Shown piece after piece: positions 1 to 7,517 of a DNA stretch of 64,000 nt. This DNA is from Enhygromyxa salina (GTDB taxonomy: Bacteria > Myxococcota_A > Polyangia > Nannocystales > Nannocystaceae): contig NZ_JMCC02000029.1 in the NCBI RefSeq assembly GCF_000737335.2, positions 124,001-188,000 of the forward strand, in the 5' to 3' direction. The notes under the pieces are model-generated. The model had not been told where the DNA came from, ran no database searches, and saw only the letters and a program-made list of their open reading frames with translations. The position numbers were made by a program, and so were the translations under genes. Each line of letters begins with the position of its first letter. The stretch's first letter is position 1.

Positions 1-450
1 GGGACGCCAGAGCACGCTCGTCTGGCGATGGCGATCGGGGCAGAGCTACGCGTGGTGCTCCGCGCCAAGGGCTGCGCCGTATACAGCAGCGACCTCAAGC
101 TACGCATCGACGCGACCAACCGCAGCACCTACGCGGACGTCGCGGTAGTCTGCGGCGACGAGCGTCACGCGGACATCGATCCCAATGCCGTGACGAACCC
201 GACGATCATCGTCGAGGTGCTCTCGCCTTCAACGGAGGCTGCCGATCGCGGCGAAGAGTGGCGCCACTACCAGCGTCTGCCTTCGCTGCGAGAGTACGTG
301 TTGATCTCTCAGGACGAGCCCTACGTCGAGGTCTTCCGGCGCGACGAGTGGATCTTGCGGACCAGTGTCGCCGGCGGGGTGCTCGAGCTGCCCTCGCACG
401 GGGTCTCGATCGCCGTCGATGCGATCTACGCAGACCCACGCGCAGTCTGA
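1..450 (+). CDS. Uma2-family nuclease-like protein, 5' end outside the window
   Basis: The frame is open from base 1, so the real start lies upstream; the first in-frame ATG is at 28. The visible 149 residues show the Uma2 (PD-(D/E)XK superfamily) core: the acidic strand YADVAVV, the block VEVLSPSTE about 35 residues later, then DRGEEWRHYQRLPSL and a strand around EYVLISQ. Uma2 proteins are small, highly duplicated in cyanobacteria and myxobacteria, and have no established cellular role; nuclease activity is inferred from fold only. It is followed by about 280 bp without a clear gene, then by a toxin-antitoxin pair, which fits an accessory region. The family call is fairly sure; activity is not. 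Confidence 0.8.
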   Translation, partial: GTPEHARLAMAIGAELRVVLRAKGCAVYSSDLKLRIDATNRSTYADVAVVCGDERHADIDPNAVTNPTIIVEVLSPSTEAADRGEEWRHYQRLPSLREYVLISQDEPYVEVFRRDEWILRTSVAGGVLELPSHGVSIAVDAIYADPRAV

Positions 451-730
451 GCGGTGGACAGCATCGACTCAGGCTGCTGACCGCGGGCCCCGCTCTCCCC
501 TTGGACGGGAAGTCGCGCTCGGCGAGCTCTCCCTTTGGGTGTGGAATTGACGGATGGACTCGAACCTGACTGCGAGGTCTGCGCCAGCATCAACAAAGTC
601 TCGTACTTGATCGCGTAGACCCTCGCAAGCGCCCGATCTCGGGCACTTGTGTTTGCCCGAGATCGGGGCCGTTCGACAGAGTTGGGGGCAGGATAGGGGC
701 AGGGATCCGCGGTCGCGCTACACTGCCCGC

Positions 731-988
731 GTGAGCGACGAAGCCAGCCGAATCCTCGACGCGGCCATGAAGCTGCCCGAGCCCGAGCGCGCGGTGATCG
801 CCGCGATCCTGGCCGACAGCATCGGCGATGGGTTTTCGCCCGAGGAGATCACAGCGGCCTGGATCGCGGAGGCGAAGCGGCGTGCTGAGGCGATCGACCG
901 GGGCGAGCTGGAGTTGGTCGACTCTGAAGACATGATGGCGCGGCTGCGTGCGCGGGCCCGTCGCGTGCACGAGCGTCGAGCTGGTTGA
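731..988 (+). CDS. Putative addiction-module antitoxin (RelB/ParD-like small protein)
   Basis: This 85-residue protein starts at GTG 731 (VSDEASRILDAAMKLPEPE) in a frame that stays open further upstream, but the family N-terminus begins here. It has the layout of the 'addiction module' antitoxins: an N-terminal helix with LPEPER, a short acidic middle (GFSPEEI), then the helix WIAEAKRRAEAIDRGE, which usually binds the toxin, and a basic tail. The stop overlaps or nearly abuts the downstream RelE/ParE-like gene, the usual antitoxin-first order. Known: such antitoxins neutralise the partner and autoregulate the operon. Inferred: the same here, from size, order and helix pattern. Confidence 0.75.
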   Translation: MSDEASRILDAAMKLPEPERAVIAAILADSIGDGFSPEEITAAWIAEAKRRAEAIDRGELELVDSEDMMARLRARARRVHERRAG

Positions 989-990
989 CT

Positions 991-1290
991 ATGCGTGTGC
1001 GCTACTCGCTCGCCGCGGAGGCGGAGCTCGCAGACGCCGTCGACTGGTACGCGTCGCGCGAGGACGGTGAGCGATTGGTCGATCGCTTCTTGCGCGAGGT
1101 GGCACGGGTCGAGAGCTTGGCGGGGGAAGGTCCGCGGGCGTGGCCGGAGGTCGAGCCCGGCGTGCGTCGGGTCGTGCTGGACCGGTTCCCGTTCTCGCTG
1201 ATCTACCGGATCGCGGTCGACGAGCTACAGGTATTGGCCGTGGCCCATCACAGCCGTCGACCGGGGTATTGGCGCGATCGGCTGGGGTGA
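991..1290 (+). CDS. RelE/ParE-type toxin
   Basis: A 99-residue basic protein beginning MRVRYSLAAEAELADAVDWY, the typical opening of ParE/RelE toxins (strand, then a helix with the AxxELxDAxxWY pattern). The C-terminal half has GVRRVVLDRFPFSLIYRI and VLAVAHHSRRPGYWRDR, the conserved last strands with the arginine-rich end seen in ParE. ATG 991 is preferred; an in-frame TTG at 985 overlaps the antitoxin stop. RelE members cleave mRNA on the ribosome while ParE members poison gyrase; the sequence alone does not decide, though the HSRRPGYWR ending is more ParE-like. Two-gene operon with the antitoxin. Confidence 0.85.
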   Translation: MRVRYSLAAEAELADAVDWYASREDGERLVDRFLREVARVESLAGEGPRAWPEVEPGVRRVVLDRFPFSLIYRIAVDELQVLAVAHHSRRPGYWRDRLG

Positions 1291-2116
1291 CCCGACTCGC
1301 GAGAAACCAAACACGACAGGAGCGCACTGGACACGAATTAGTCGCACACAACCGATGTCGAGACTGGCATGGCCCACCGCCGCAAGTATCGGTGCCGAGT
1401 TGGGTAGGGGGGGTATGAACAATTCAACCAAGCCCAGCCATTGGGAGATTAGCGAGAGTAGCGAATGCCGTCCGCCAGCCGGGCAAGCGGCGAACCCTAG
1501 TCGTTGCCGAATTGGGAAGCGGTAGCGACGGTGGGGTATGGGCCAGGGATATCCCCGGGTGGAGCTACAGGCTTTCGGTCGACATTTGTGTTTGCCTGCA
1601 AATCACCGTGTCCGAGCTGAATATCGGAAGCACGCTCAAGATCTTCGGCCATGATGCGGTCGACCTGAAGCCGAACATGTGTTTGCTGTTCTACAGTGGT
1701 GCATGAATCGTGAGGCGAACGCGCGCCATGGCTGCTATCCGTTCGCCCAAGCTCCAACCCAACGAGCCCACCGAGTCGACCAGGCCGCGCCGCTGGGTTG
1801 CGGGCTTGCTTGGCGGGCATGATGTAGCCAAACGCGACGCTCGGGGACACTCGCGCGCGAGCTCGACTTTCTGGACTCCAAAGGCGGTGAAACATGACGA
1901 TGACAGATCTCGCCCAATACCCAACGCGTCTGCGGGGAGCTCGAACGCTCCCGCGAGTCTGCTCGCCGGCAAGCCGCGCGAGCTAGCGATCGCGGAGATC
2001 GACCGCTGCACCTTCCCCAAGTCAGACATCGCAGAGCGAACCCAGCCGCTCGCCGGCTGCTACGATCGGCGGGTCATGCACGCGATTTCAAAGACAGGGC
2101 CACCCGACCGCTGCGG
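1291..2116. other. Stretch without a recognisable gene
   Basis: About 825 bp between the toxin gene and the integrase remnant. Open frames exist on both strands (for example 1512-1706 + and 1691-2029 -), but their translations are low-complexity, lack domain-like patterning and have no convincing ribosome binding sites. Base composition and codon use look more mixed than in neighbouring genes. It lies between a toxin-antitoxin pair and a broken integrase, so decayed mobile DNA is a reasonable inference, but nothing specific can be named. Confidence 0.5.
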
Positions 2117-2479
2117 GTGCCGTGGATGTTGACGCGAGTCGTGGATGGCGAACTCACGTACCGTGGCCACAAGTCGTTGTCGTGGGAGGCTTGCACTGTC
2201 GAGAACGTCGTGGGCGTGGGCCGACCTGGGGCCTCCAGCCAACTCCACCGCCTGCGGCACAGGTACATCACCCAACTCGCGGCGGCGGGCGTCCCGGCCC
2301 GGGCGATCATGGATCTGGCGGGACACGCGTCGTTGACGACCACGCTCCGGTACATGCACCTGATCCTCGGCGCGGCGACCCTCGCCGTCGAAGCGCTCGA
2401 ACACTTCGATGCAAGTAGGGCCGGGCCGAGCGACCAGATCGCAGAAAGGCCCGCAGAGGATGTCTGCGGGCCTTTCTGA
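2117..2479 (+). pseudogene. Tyrosine recombinase (phage-type integrase), C-terminal remnant
   Basis: The 120-codon frame encodes only the end of an integrase catalytic domain. Visible are LHRLRHRYITQLAAAGVPA (the HxxR box, here with the arginine and following histidine), then IMDLAGHASLTTTLRYMHL, which contains the GH box and the nucleophilic tyrosine context of the family. The N-terminal core-binding domain and the first catalytic arginine region are missing; the preceding 800 bp do not supply them. The frame ends inside a terminator hairpin about 5 bp from a tRNA-Asn gene on the other strand. Integrases commonly sit beside the tRNA used as attachment site, so this is probably a relic of an integrated element. 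Confidence 0.75.
2442..2478 (-). terminator. Hairpin terminator after tRNA-Asn
   Basis: A perfect 16-bp inverted repeat (cagaaaggcccgcaga and its complement) with a 5-nt loop lies just downstream of the tRNA-Asn 3' end on the minus strand. It reads as an intrinsic terminator for the tRNA transcript, although the T-run after the stem is short. It overlaps the 3' end of the integrase remnant. Confidence 0.7.
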
Positions 2480-2482
2480 GAA

Positions 2483-2555
2483 CTCCGGCAGCAGGACTCG
2501 AACCTGCGACAAGTCGGTTAACAGCCGACTGCTCTACCAACTGAGCTATGCCGGA
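2483..2555 (-). tRNA. tRNA-Asn (anticodon GTT)
   Basis: On the minus strand the sequence folds into a standard cloverleaf: acceptor arm TCCGGCA pairing with TGCCGGA, D-arm GCTC...GAGC, anticodon stem GTCGG/CCGAC around loop CTGTTAA (anticodon GTT), and T-arm GCAGG-TTCGAGT-CCTGC. The discriminator base is G and no CCA is encoded. Length is 73 nt. The adjacent integrase remnant suggests that this tRNA once served as an attachment site. Confidence 0.95.
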
Positions 2556-2825
2556 ATGACAGCTCCGTTTGACGCGGAGCAGGGGTCTAGCCGACGTCCG
2601 CGCCACCGTCAAGCGTGATCGAGCCCCGCGCTGTTTCCCCCGCCAAGACGCTCTGGAGAGGCACGCGCGCTCCAGTGGGTGGCCTCTTGGGCGCGTCTCC
2701 CGGACCGCGCGCCAGATCCGGGCGTCCGCGACCGGCCCGCGGCCGCGCGAGCCGAAAACAGTCCAGCGTCGCTGTAAGCCAGTTTTTCAGGGCTGCGTTC
2801 GCCGCCGCACTCACGGACACCCGCC

Positions 2826-4388
2826 ATGCGACGCCTCTCGATTCAGCTCACCTGCCTGCTCACCCTGCTCCCCGCCCTTGGTCTTGGATGTGCTGCCCAG
2901 AGCCCCGAAGACCAGGCATTTCCCAGCTCCGCCGAAGAGAAGACCGCGATGGAGCCGTCCTATGACGGTGACTACGCCGCCGCCCCGGGGAGCTACGACT
3001 ACGCCGATGACATGGCCGCTGGCGAGGCCGAGAGCGCACCCGAGAGCGCGTTGGCGCCCGCCCCCTCGATGGACGCCCCAAGTGGCGGCCCCCGAGCGGC
3101 CGAGGCCGCGTCTGGTGGCGACGGCGTTGGGGGCATGGCGATGCGCGACGAAGCGCCGCCCAGCCCCAGCCCAGCGAAGTCCAAGGCGAGCCGCGGCGCC
3201 GACAAAAAGGGAGAGGGTGCCAGCATGCGCGAGCGCCCCCCGGAAGAGGCCAAGATCGCCGCCGAGCATGATCGGGACCGCCGCGATCGCAACATCCAGT
3301 CCGGCACCCTGACCGCCGGCAGCTTCGACGACAACCTCAACCCGTGGGTGTTCAACACGTTCGTCGACCAGGCCCGCAGTCAGCCGGATCTCTCGCGGCT
3401 GGCCTCGGCCTTTGGGACCCAGCGCACGGTCCTGCGCGTGCAAGATGTCCACGGTCGGCCGGTCGGCAACGCCAAGGTCGAGATCGACGGCAAGCACATG
3501 ATGACCCGCAGTGATGGCCGGGTCGTCTGGGTGCAGGGCTGGGACAGCGGCAGCCAAGGCCAGGGCAAGGCCAAGATCAGCCACGGCAACGCCAACGCGA
3601 CCGTCAGCATCAACAACCAGATCGAGCAGCTGGTGACCCTGAAGGACACCCAGGGCACGCTGCCCGACCAGCTCGACATCGCGTTGGTGATCGACGCGAC
3701 GGGCAGCATGGGTGACGAGCTCGAGTTCCTCAAGGTCGAGATTCGTGACATCGCCGCGGCGATCGAGCACCACTTCCCCGGCGTGGATCAGCGCTTCGCC
3801 CTGATCGTCTACCGCGACACCGGCGACCAATACACGACCCGCGTGTTCGACTTTACCGGCAACCTCGGGCGCTTCCAGAAGGATCTTGGGGCGCAGTCGG
3901 CCAACGGCGGCGGCGACTACCCGGAGGCCATGGACGCCGCCTTGATCGCAGCCGAGAAGCTCTCGTGGCGCAATGGCGACACCGCCCGCGTGACCTTCTT
4001 GGTCGCCGACGCGCCGCCCCACGCCGACAAGGTCGACGACACGCTCGACGCAGTTGATGGTCTGCGCAGCATGGGCGTGGCCGTGTACCCGGTCGCCAGC
4101 TCGGGCGTCGCCGGTGAGGCCGAGTTCGTGATGCGGGCCGCCGCGTTGCTCACTGGCGCGCAGTACCTGTTCCTGACCGACGACTCCGGCGTCGGCAACC
4201 CCCACGCCGAGCCGCACATCCCCTGCTACACGGTCGAGCAGCTCGCGCCGTTGATGGTCCGGGCGGTCCGCTCGGAGCTTGCAGGGCACCGGGTCGAGGC
4301 TGAGCCGCAGTTCTCAATCCGCACTGTCGGCGAGGGGCAAAACGGCGTCTGCAGCCAGCAGCGTCGGCCCACCAAAATCGCGAAGTAG
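2826..4388 (+). CDS. VWA-domain lipoprotein
   Basis: 520 residues starting at ATG 2826 with a lipoprotein signal peptide (lipobox LGCA, cysteine near residue 22). Residues ~25-160 are a low-complexity, Ala/Glu/Pro-rich spacer. A von Willebrand A domain follows: the MIDAS motif DATGSMGDE near residue 290, a conserved GGGDYPEAMDAAL near 360 and FLVADAPPH near 392. VWA domains bind partners through a metal ion; surface or periplasmic display is inferred from the lipobox. There is a short domain before the VWA (VLRVQDVHGRPVGNAKVEIDG) that looks like a carboxypeptidase-regulatory/Ig-like fold. Ligand unknown. It stands alone, ending before a bidirectional terminator. Confidence 0.85.
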   Translation: MRRLSIQLTCLLTLLPALGLGCAAQSPEDQAFPSSAEEKTAMEPSYDGDYAAAPGSYDYADDMAAGEAESAPESALAPAPSMDAPSGGPRAAEAASGGDGVGGMAMRDEAPPSPSPAKSKASRGADKKGEGASMRERPPEEAKIAAEHDRDRRDRNIQSGTLTAGSFDDNLNPWVFNTFVDQARSQPDLSRLASAFGTQRTVLRVQDVHGRPVGNAKVEIDGKHMMTRSDGRVVWVQGWDSGSQGQGKAKISHGNANATVSINNQIEQLVTLKDTQGTLPDQLDIALVIDATGSMGDELEFLKVEIRDIAAAIEHHFPGVDQRFALIVYRDTGDQYTTRVFDFTGNLGRFQKDLGAQSANGGGDYPEAMDAALIAAEKLSWRNGDTARVTFLVADAPPHADKVDDTLDAVDGLRSMGVAVYPVASSGVAGEAEFVMRAAALLTGAQYLFLTDDSGVGNPHAEPHIPCYTVEQLAPLMVRAVRSELAGHRVEAEPQFSIRTVGEGQNGVCSQQRRPTKIAK

Positions 4389-4410
4389 CACGGGAAACCT
4401 GTAGAGACCG

Positions 4411-4438
4411 AGCGGGTCGAGCGTTGGCTCGGCCCGCT
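4411..4438. terminator. Bidirectional hairpin between convergent genes
   Basis: A 12-bp stem (agcgggtcgagc with gctcggcccgct, one G-U pair) and a 4-nt loop lies between the VWA lipoprotein gene (+) and the small lipoprotein gene (-). A run of T follows a few bases after it on the plus strand. Likely serves both converging genes. Confidence 0.6.
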
Positions 4439-4447
4439 TCGTCGCTT

Positions 4448-4780
4448 TTACAGGTCCGGAATCGCCTCGCGGGCCTTCTCGTCCGCGTAGAACTTGCCAA
4501 GCGGGTTACTGCCGGCCCAGTCGGCGATCATCTTGTCGCGCGTGGCCTTGTCGATGCCGGTGTCGTCCAGCGACATCTCGAGCGCCATGCTGCCGACCTT
4601 CGTGCAGTACTGCGTGCCCGGCTCGGCGCCAACTTCTTCGGTGAGTTTTTTACACTCGTTGAAAACGGTCTCGTACTTCACGAGCACCTTCTCGGCCTTG
4701 CTCTCGGGGGAGCAAGCCAAGACAAACATGCTCACGGCGAGCAGCGCGGACGAACGGAGGACGAGCTGGCGGATCTTCAT
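4448..4780 (-). CDS. Small lipoprotein of unknown function
   Basis: 110 residues with a clear lipoprotein signal peptide: MKIRQLVLRSSALLAV... and the lipobox VLAC, followed by SPESK. The mature part is about 85 residues, helical by composition, with two cysteines (NECKK and QYCTK) that could form a disulfide. No family is recognised. It faces the VWA lipoprotein gene and lies upstream of nothing in its own direction; the next gene behind it (zinc-type oxidoreductase, same strand) ends 44 bp before its start, so co-transcription is possible but not required. Export and lipid anchoring are the only functional statements supported. Confidence 0.75.
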   Translation of the reverse strand: MKIRQLVLRSSALLAVSMFVLACSPESKAEKVLVKYETVFNECKKLTEEVGAEPGTQYCTKVGSMALEMSLDDTGIDKATRDKMIADWAGSNPLGKFYADEKAREAIPDL

Positions 4781-4824
4781 ACACCGCTACATACCGCGGT
4801 TGCCGCGCCCCCCACAAGCGCCGC

Positions 4825-5844
4825 TCAGGGGACCAGCAGCACCTTGCCAAAGTTGTTGCGGCCCTGAATGTAGGCGTGCGCCTCGGCGGCCTGCTCGAAG
4901 CTGAATTCACGGTCCACGACCGGCGTGAGCGTGTGGTCGCCAACCTTTTCCATGACCTGCTCGAACAGCGAGCTGAGCCGATCGATCTCGTGCCACAGGT
5001 GGCCAAGGTTGATCCCAAACACGCCGCGGTTCTTGTCCAGCAGATCAAAGGGCTTGAACTTGGGCGTGTTGAGTACGCCCTTGAGGATGGGCATCAGCCG
5101 GCGCTTGTCCGAGGGCGCGAAGCTGGACGCGCCGAACATGAACAGCCGCCCGCAGTGACGCAGGCACCGGTAGCTCTTGGAGAACGACTCACCCCCGACA
5201 GCATCGAGCGCGATGTCGACCCCGCGACCTTCGGTGATGCGCATGACCTCGGCCTCGAAGTCGAGGTTGCGGTAGTCGATGCAGTGATCGACCCCGACCT
5301 CGCGCAGGCGCTCGTGCTTGCCTGCGCTGGCCGTGCCGATCACCGCGGCGCCGCGATGCTTGCAGACCTGCAGCGCCGCTTGGCCGACACCACCGGCCGC
5401 CGCGTGGACCAGCACGGTGTGCCCGGCGTGAACGTTGCCAAGCTCGACCAACATCAACCACGCGGTCAGGTAGTTGACCGGCACCGCCGCGGCTGTGCTC
5501 ATGGAGATGCCCTCGGGGATCCGAACGGCCTGGGCGCGGGGAATGCAAACCACGTCGGAGTGCCCGCCGAAGCGCGTGAGCGCGACGACCTTGGCGCCGA
5601 TCTCTAGATCGTTGGCGACCCCCTCGCCGTGCGCGTCGACGACCCCCGACACTTCGTAGCCAACCACGCAGGGGATCGGCGGCATGTCGGGGTACAGCCC
5701 CATGCGCGCGCTGATGTCCGCGAAATTGAGACCGCTGGCGGCGACGCGGATTCGGATCTCGCCGGGTCCAGGTTCGGGGTCTGGCGCCTCGCGTAGCTCG
5801 AGCACCTCGGGCTTGCCGGCGCGACTGATCCAGATTTGCCTCAT
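4825..5844 (-). CDS. MDR-family NAD(P)H oxidoreductase (VAT-1/quinone oxidoreductase-like)
   Basis: 339 residues with the medium-chain dehydrogenase/reductase layout: an N-terminal GroES-like domain (GEIRIRVAASGLNFADI, then PCVVGYEVSGVV) and a Rossmann domain with the nucleotide motif AAAGGVGQAALQVCKHRGA near residue 150. The cysteine and histidine ligands of zinc alcohol dehydrogenases are absent, so this belongs to the zinc-free quinone oxidoreductase/VAT-1 side of the family, which reduces quinones or enones with NADPH. The C-terminal FDLLDKNRGVFGINLGHLW is a VAT-1-like trait. It is the last gene of a probable operon with the YbjN/CesT-like protein (11-bp gap) and the RDD protein. Confidence 0.85.
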   Translation of the reverse strand: MRQIWISRAGKPEVLELREAPDPEPGPGEIRIRVAASGLNFADISARMGLYPDMPPIPCVVGYEVSGVVDAHGEGVANDLEIGAKVVALTRFGGHSDVVCIPRAQAVRIPEGISMSTAAAVPVNYLTAWLMLVELGNVHAGHTVLVHAAAGGVGQAALQVCKHRGAAVIGTASAGKHERLREVGVDHCIDYRNLDFEAEVMRITEGRGVDIALDAVGGESFSKSYRCLRHCGRLFMFGASSFAPSDKRRLMPILKGVLNTPKFKPFDLLDKNRGVFGINLGHLWHEIDRLSSLFEQVMEKVGDHTLTPVVDREFSFEQAAEAHAYIQGRNNFGKVLLVP

Positions 5845-5855
5845 CGCGGCGGAGC

Positions 5856-6299
5856 TTAGTTCAGGAGCGGGCCGCTGTCGTCATCGTCGTCGTCGTCATC
5901 GATGCCCGACTCGTGGCTGCCGATGAGCTCCAGCGTGCCACCGCTGTAGTGTGAACCAAAGGTCTGGACCAGCGACGCGACCTGCTCCAGCGCCGAGGTG
6001 GCCAGCGTCGCTTCCAACGAGCTCAGCGGATGAATGAAGGCCGCGAACAACAACCCGTTGGAGCTGGCGTAGCGAGCATCCAGCGCGGTGTGAAAGTTGG
6101 CCTCGAGCACCGCGTCCTTGGTCTCTTCGTCGATCTTGCTCAGCTCGGTGACTGGCGCGATGAAGCGCATGCGATCGAAGTTGGGATCCGTCAGGCAGGC
6201 CATCGGGATGCCAAGATGTGCGAACTGCCAGTGCGTGGCGCTGCGCCGAAAGTCTTCGGTGGTGCGCTCGAGCAGGTCAGCAAGCTCATCGAGGGTCAT
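5856..6299 (-). CDS. Small YbjN/CesT-chaperone-like protein
   Basis: 147 residues, no signal peptide. The middle reads GIPMACLTDPNFDRMRFIAP, then EANFHTALDARYASSNGLLFAAFIHPLSSL in two blocks, and VASLVQTFGSHYSGGTLELIG; this pattern of a strand-helix-strand with a helix following 'ALDARYA' recalls proteins annotated as type III secretion chaperone-like or YbjN-domain, found widely outside secretion clusters. No secretion genes are nearby. The C-terminus has eight consecutive aspartates. It lies between the RDD gene (22-bp gap) and the oxidoreductase gene (11-bp gap), so the three are probably one transcript. Function unknown; a protein-binding role is the inference from the fold. Confidence 0.6.
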   Translation of the reverse strand: MTLDELADLLERTTEDFRRSATHWQFAHLGIPMACLTDPNFDRMRFIAPVTELSKIDEETKDAVLEANFHTALDARYASSNGLLFAAFIHPLSSLEATLATSALEQVASLVQTFGSHYSGGTLELIGSHESGIDDDDDDDDSGPLLN

Positions 6300-6321
6300 G
6301 ACTGTTCACGTTAGCCCGACA

Positions 6322-6699
6322 TCAGCGCTGGACCACGACGCTGCCGGCGATTAAGTCGTGCAGCGTCTGCCGCCTGTCTGTGAACAGCGCCAGCAAGTAC
6401 CCAAACCCTAGCGCCAAGCTCGAGGCCCAGCGGCCGACCCAGCGAATGCTGGCCTGGGTGAAGCTCAGCTGCCGGCCATCGACACCTTGGACCGCGAGCC
6501 CCATCGTGCGCTTGCCCAGCGTGGCCATCCACCCGCTCGACTCTTGGACCGCGAAGTACAACCAGCTGATCACCGACGCGACCACGCCGTGACTGTCGGT
6601 ACCGAGCACGCCGCTAATGATCGAAGTCACGACGCCGATCAACACCAGGTCGATGAACAGCGCGACGGCTCGTGGTGCCACTCGTCCATAGCCGGTCAT
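6322..6699 (-). CDS. RDD-family membrane protein
   Basis: 125 residues with three hydrophobic segments (about 12-34, 38-52 and 88-106) and the family residues: Arg near position 10 (RAVALFIDLVLI with Asp 17) and Asp in the C-terminal DLIAGSVVV. GKRTMGLAVQGVDG between segments is the usual cytoplasmic signature. RDD proteins are found in many bacterial membranes; some have been linked to ion exchange, most are uncharacterised. It is the first gene of the three-gene minus-strand group ending with the oxidoreductase. Family assignment is sure, role is not. Confidence 0.9.
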   Translation of the reverse strand: MTGYGRVAPRAVALFIDLVLIGVVTSIISGVLGTDSHGVVASVISWLYFAVQESSGWMATLGKRTMGLAVQGVDGRQLSFTQASIRWVGRWASSLALGFGYLLALFTDRRQTLHDLIAGSVVVQR

Positions 6700-6729
6700 G
6701 ACGCGACTCTACGCTGATCTCGCTCCAAG

Positions 6730-6772
6730 AAAAAAGCACCCAGCCGGCAATGCCAGCGTGGGTGCCCCTTTT
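6730..6772. terminator. Bidirectional intrinsic terminator
   Basis: gcaccca and tgggtgc pair with inner ggca/tgcc pairing; an A-run precedes and CCCCTTTT follows the stem, so it can work on both strands. It lies between the RDD gene start (minus strand) and the 3' end of the PDZ gene (minus strand), so its main use is probably ending the PDZ transcript. Confidence 0.65.
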
Positions 6773-6804
6773 CTAGGTGGCTAGGCGGCTAGGTGGCTTG
6801 GAGG
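6773..6804. repeat. Four tandem 8-bp units
   Basis: Four units in a row: ctaggtgg, ctaggcgg, ctaggtgg, cttggagg. They begin directly after the terminator T-run and end where the R1 repeat copy begins. No coding role is seen. Confidence 0.7.
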
Positions 6805-6806
6805 GA

Positions 6807-6882
6807 GTTCGCTGCCCAGGGTGAACCAGTCTACGAGGGTGTTCGCAAGCGGGCGAGAAGCCCTCGCCCGAGCTGAAACAGC
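6807..6882 (-). repeat. R1 dispersed REP-like element, copy A
   Basis: Read on the minus strand this is cagctcgggcgagggcttct, then cgcccgcttgc, a variable stretch, gtagactggttcacc and gggcagcgaac. The first part folds as a hairpin (gggcgag/ctcgccc). The same element occurs at 26236-26283 (internally deleted), 55244-55317 and 62104-62176. It starts 11 bp downstream of the PDZ gene stop. Confidence 0.85.
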
Positions 6883-6893
6883 GGAGCGCCGAC

Positions 6894-7325
6894 TCAGTAA
6901 CGGAGTCGGACGACGGCCCGCTCGAGGACGACGGTGTCGTGACCCGAGCACGGGTACACGACCTCGAGCTCGACGGGGGTGCCCTGCTCGCCACGGATCA
7001 GGTTGGTCCATTGCCGCATGTGGTCGGGGCTCTCGCCGTCGACGGTCAGCAGCACGGCGCCCGGAAACAGCTTTCCGTCAGCTGGGCTGCCCGGAAACAC
7101 GCGGGCGACCACGAAATCGCTGCCATCTTGGGTCAACTCCACGCCGATGCCCGAGTAGCTGTAGTAGCTCTGGACGTTGGCGCGCTGCGACATGCTGCAC
7201 GGATGTTCGGCGACGCGCTGGGCGATCGCGGCGGCGGTGGTCATCGTGCCGGCGACGACAATGGCACCAAGGGTGATGCGACGAGCGATGCGCCAACGGT
7301 TGAGGGCAGACGAGTCAGTCTTCAT
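6894..7325 (-). CDS. Single-pass PDZ-domain protein
   Basis: 143 residues from ATG 7325, which is preceded by GGAGGA ten bases upstream; a longer frame starting at 7364 lacks such a site. A short basic N-terminus is followed by one hydrophobic segment (TLGAIVVAGTMTTAAAIA, about residues 18-36), so the protein is membrane-anchored or secreted. The rest is a PDZ domain: YSGIGVELTQDG, VARVFPGSPADGKLFPGAVLLTVDGE in two parts, and a final strand VVLERAVVRLRY. Two cysteines (HPCSM, YPCSG) may pair. PDZ domains bind peptide C-termini and often regulate proteases, but no protease domain is present. Monocistronic, with a repeat and terminator downstream. Confidence 0.8.
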   Translation of the reverse strand: MKTDSSALNRWRIARRITLGAIVVAGTMTTAAAIAQRVAEHPCSMSQRANVQSYYSYSGIGVELTQDGSDFVVARVFPGSPADGKLFPGAVLLTVDGESPDHMRQWTNLIRGEQGTPVELEVVYPCSGHDTVVLERAVVRLRY

Positions 7326-7517
7326 GAGCGGTGGATCCTCCGTACCAGGGGCCCAGTGTTTCACAGACCCTGGCGCGTTGCCAGTGGCGTGTTCGGCGAA
7401 CGGAATTGGGGAAACCCAAATCGCTTGGAATCCCGCCGATCGACCGTGCGTCGGTGTGCCCCCGAGCGCCGCTCCAGTTATTTCCTCGCCAGATCGAACT
7501 CAGCTAGCTTCGCCGCC

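Noticed and set aside
541..580. tggactcgaacctg resembles the T-arm of a tRNA on the minus strand
   Set aside because: The stem does not pair beyond two bases and no acceptor or anticodon arm follows.
1710..2132. 140-codon plus-strand frame before the integrase remnant
   Set aside because: No domain pattern, no ribosome site and codon bias unlike neighbouring genes.
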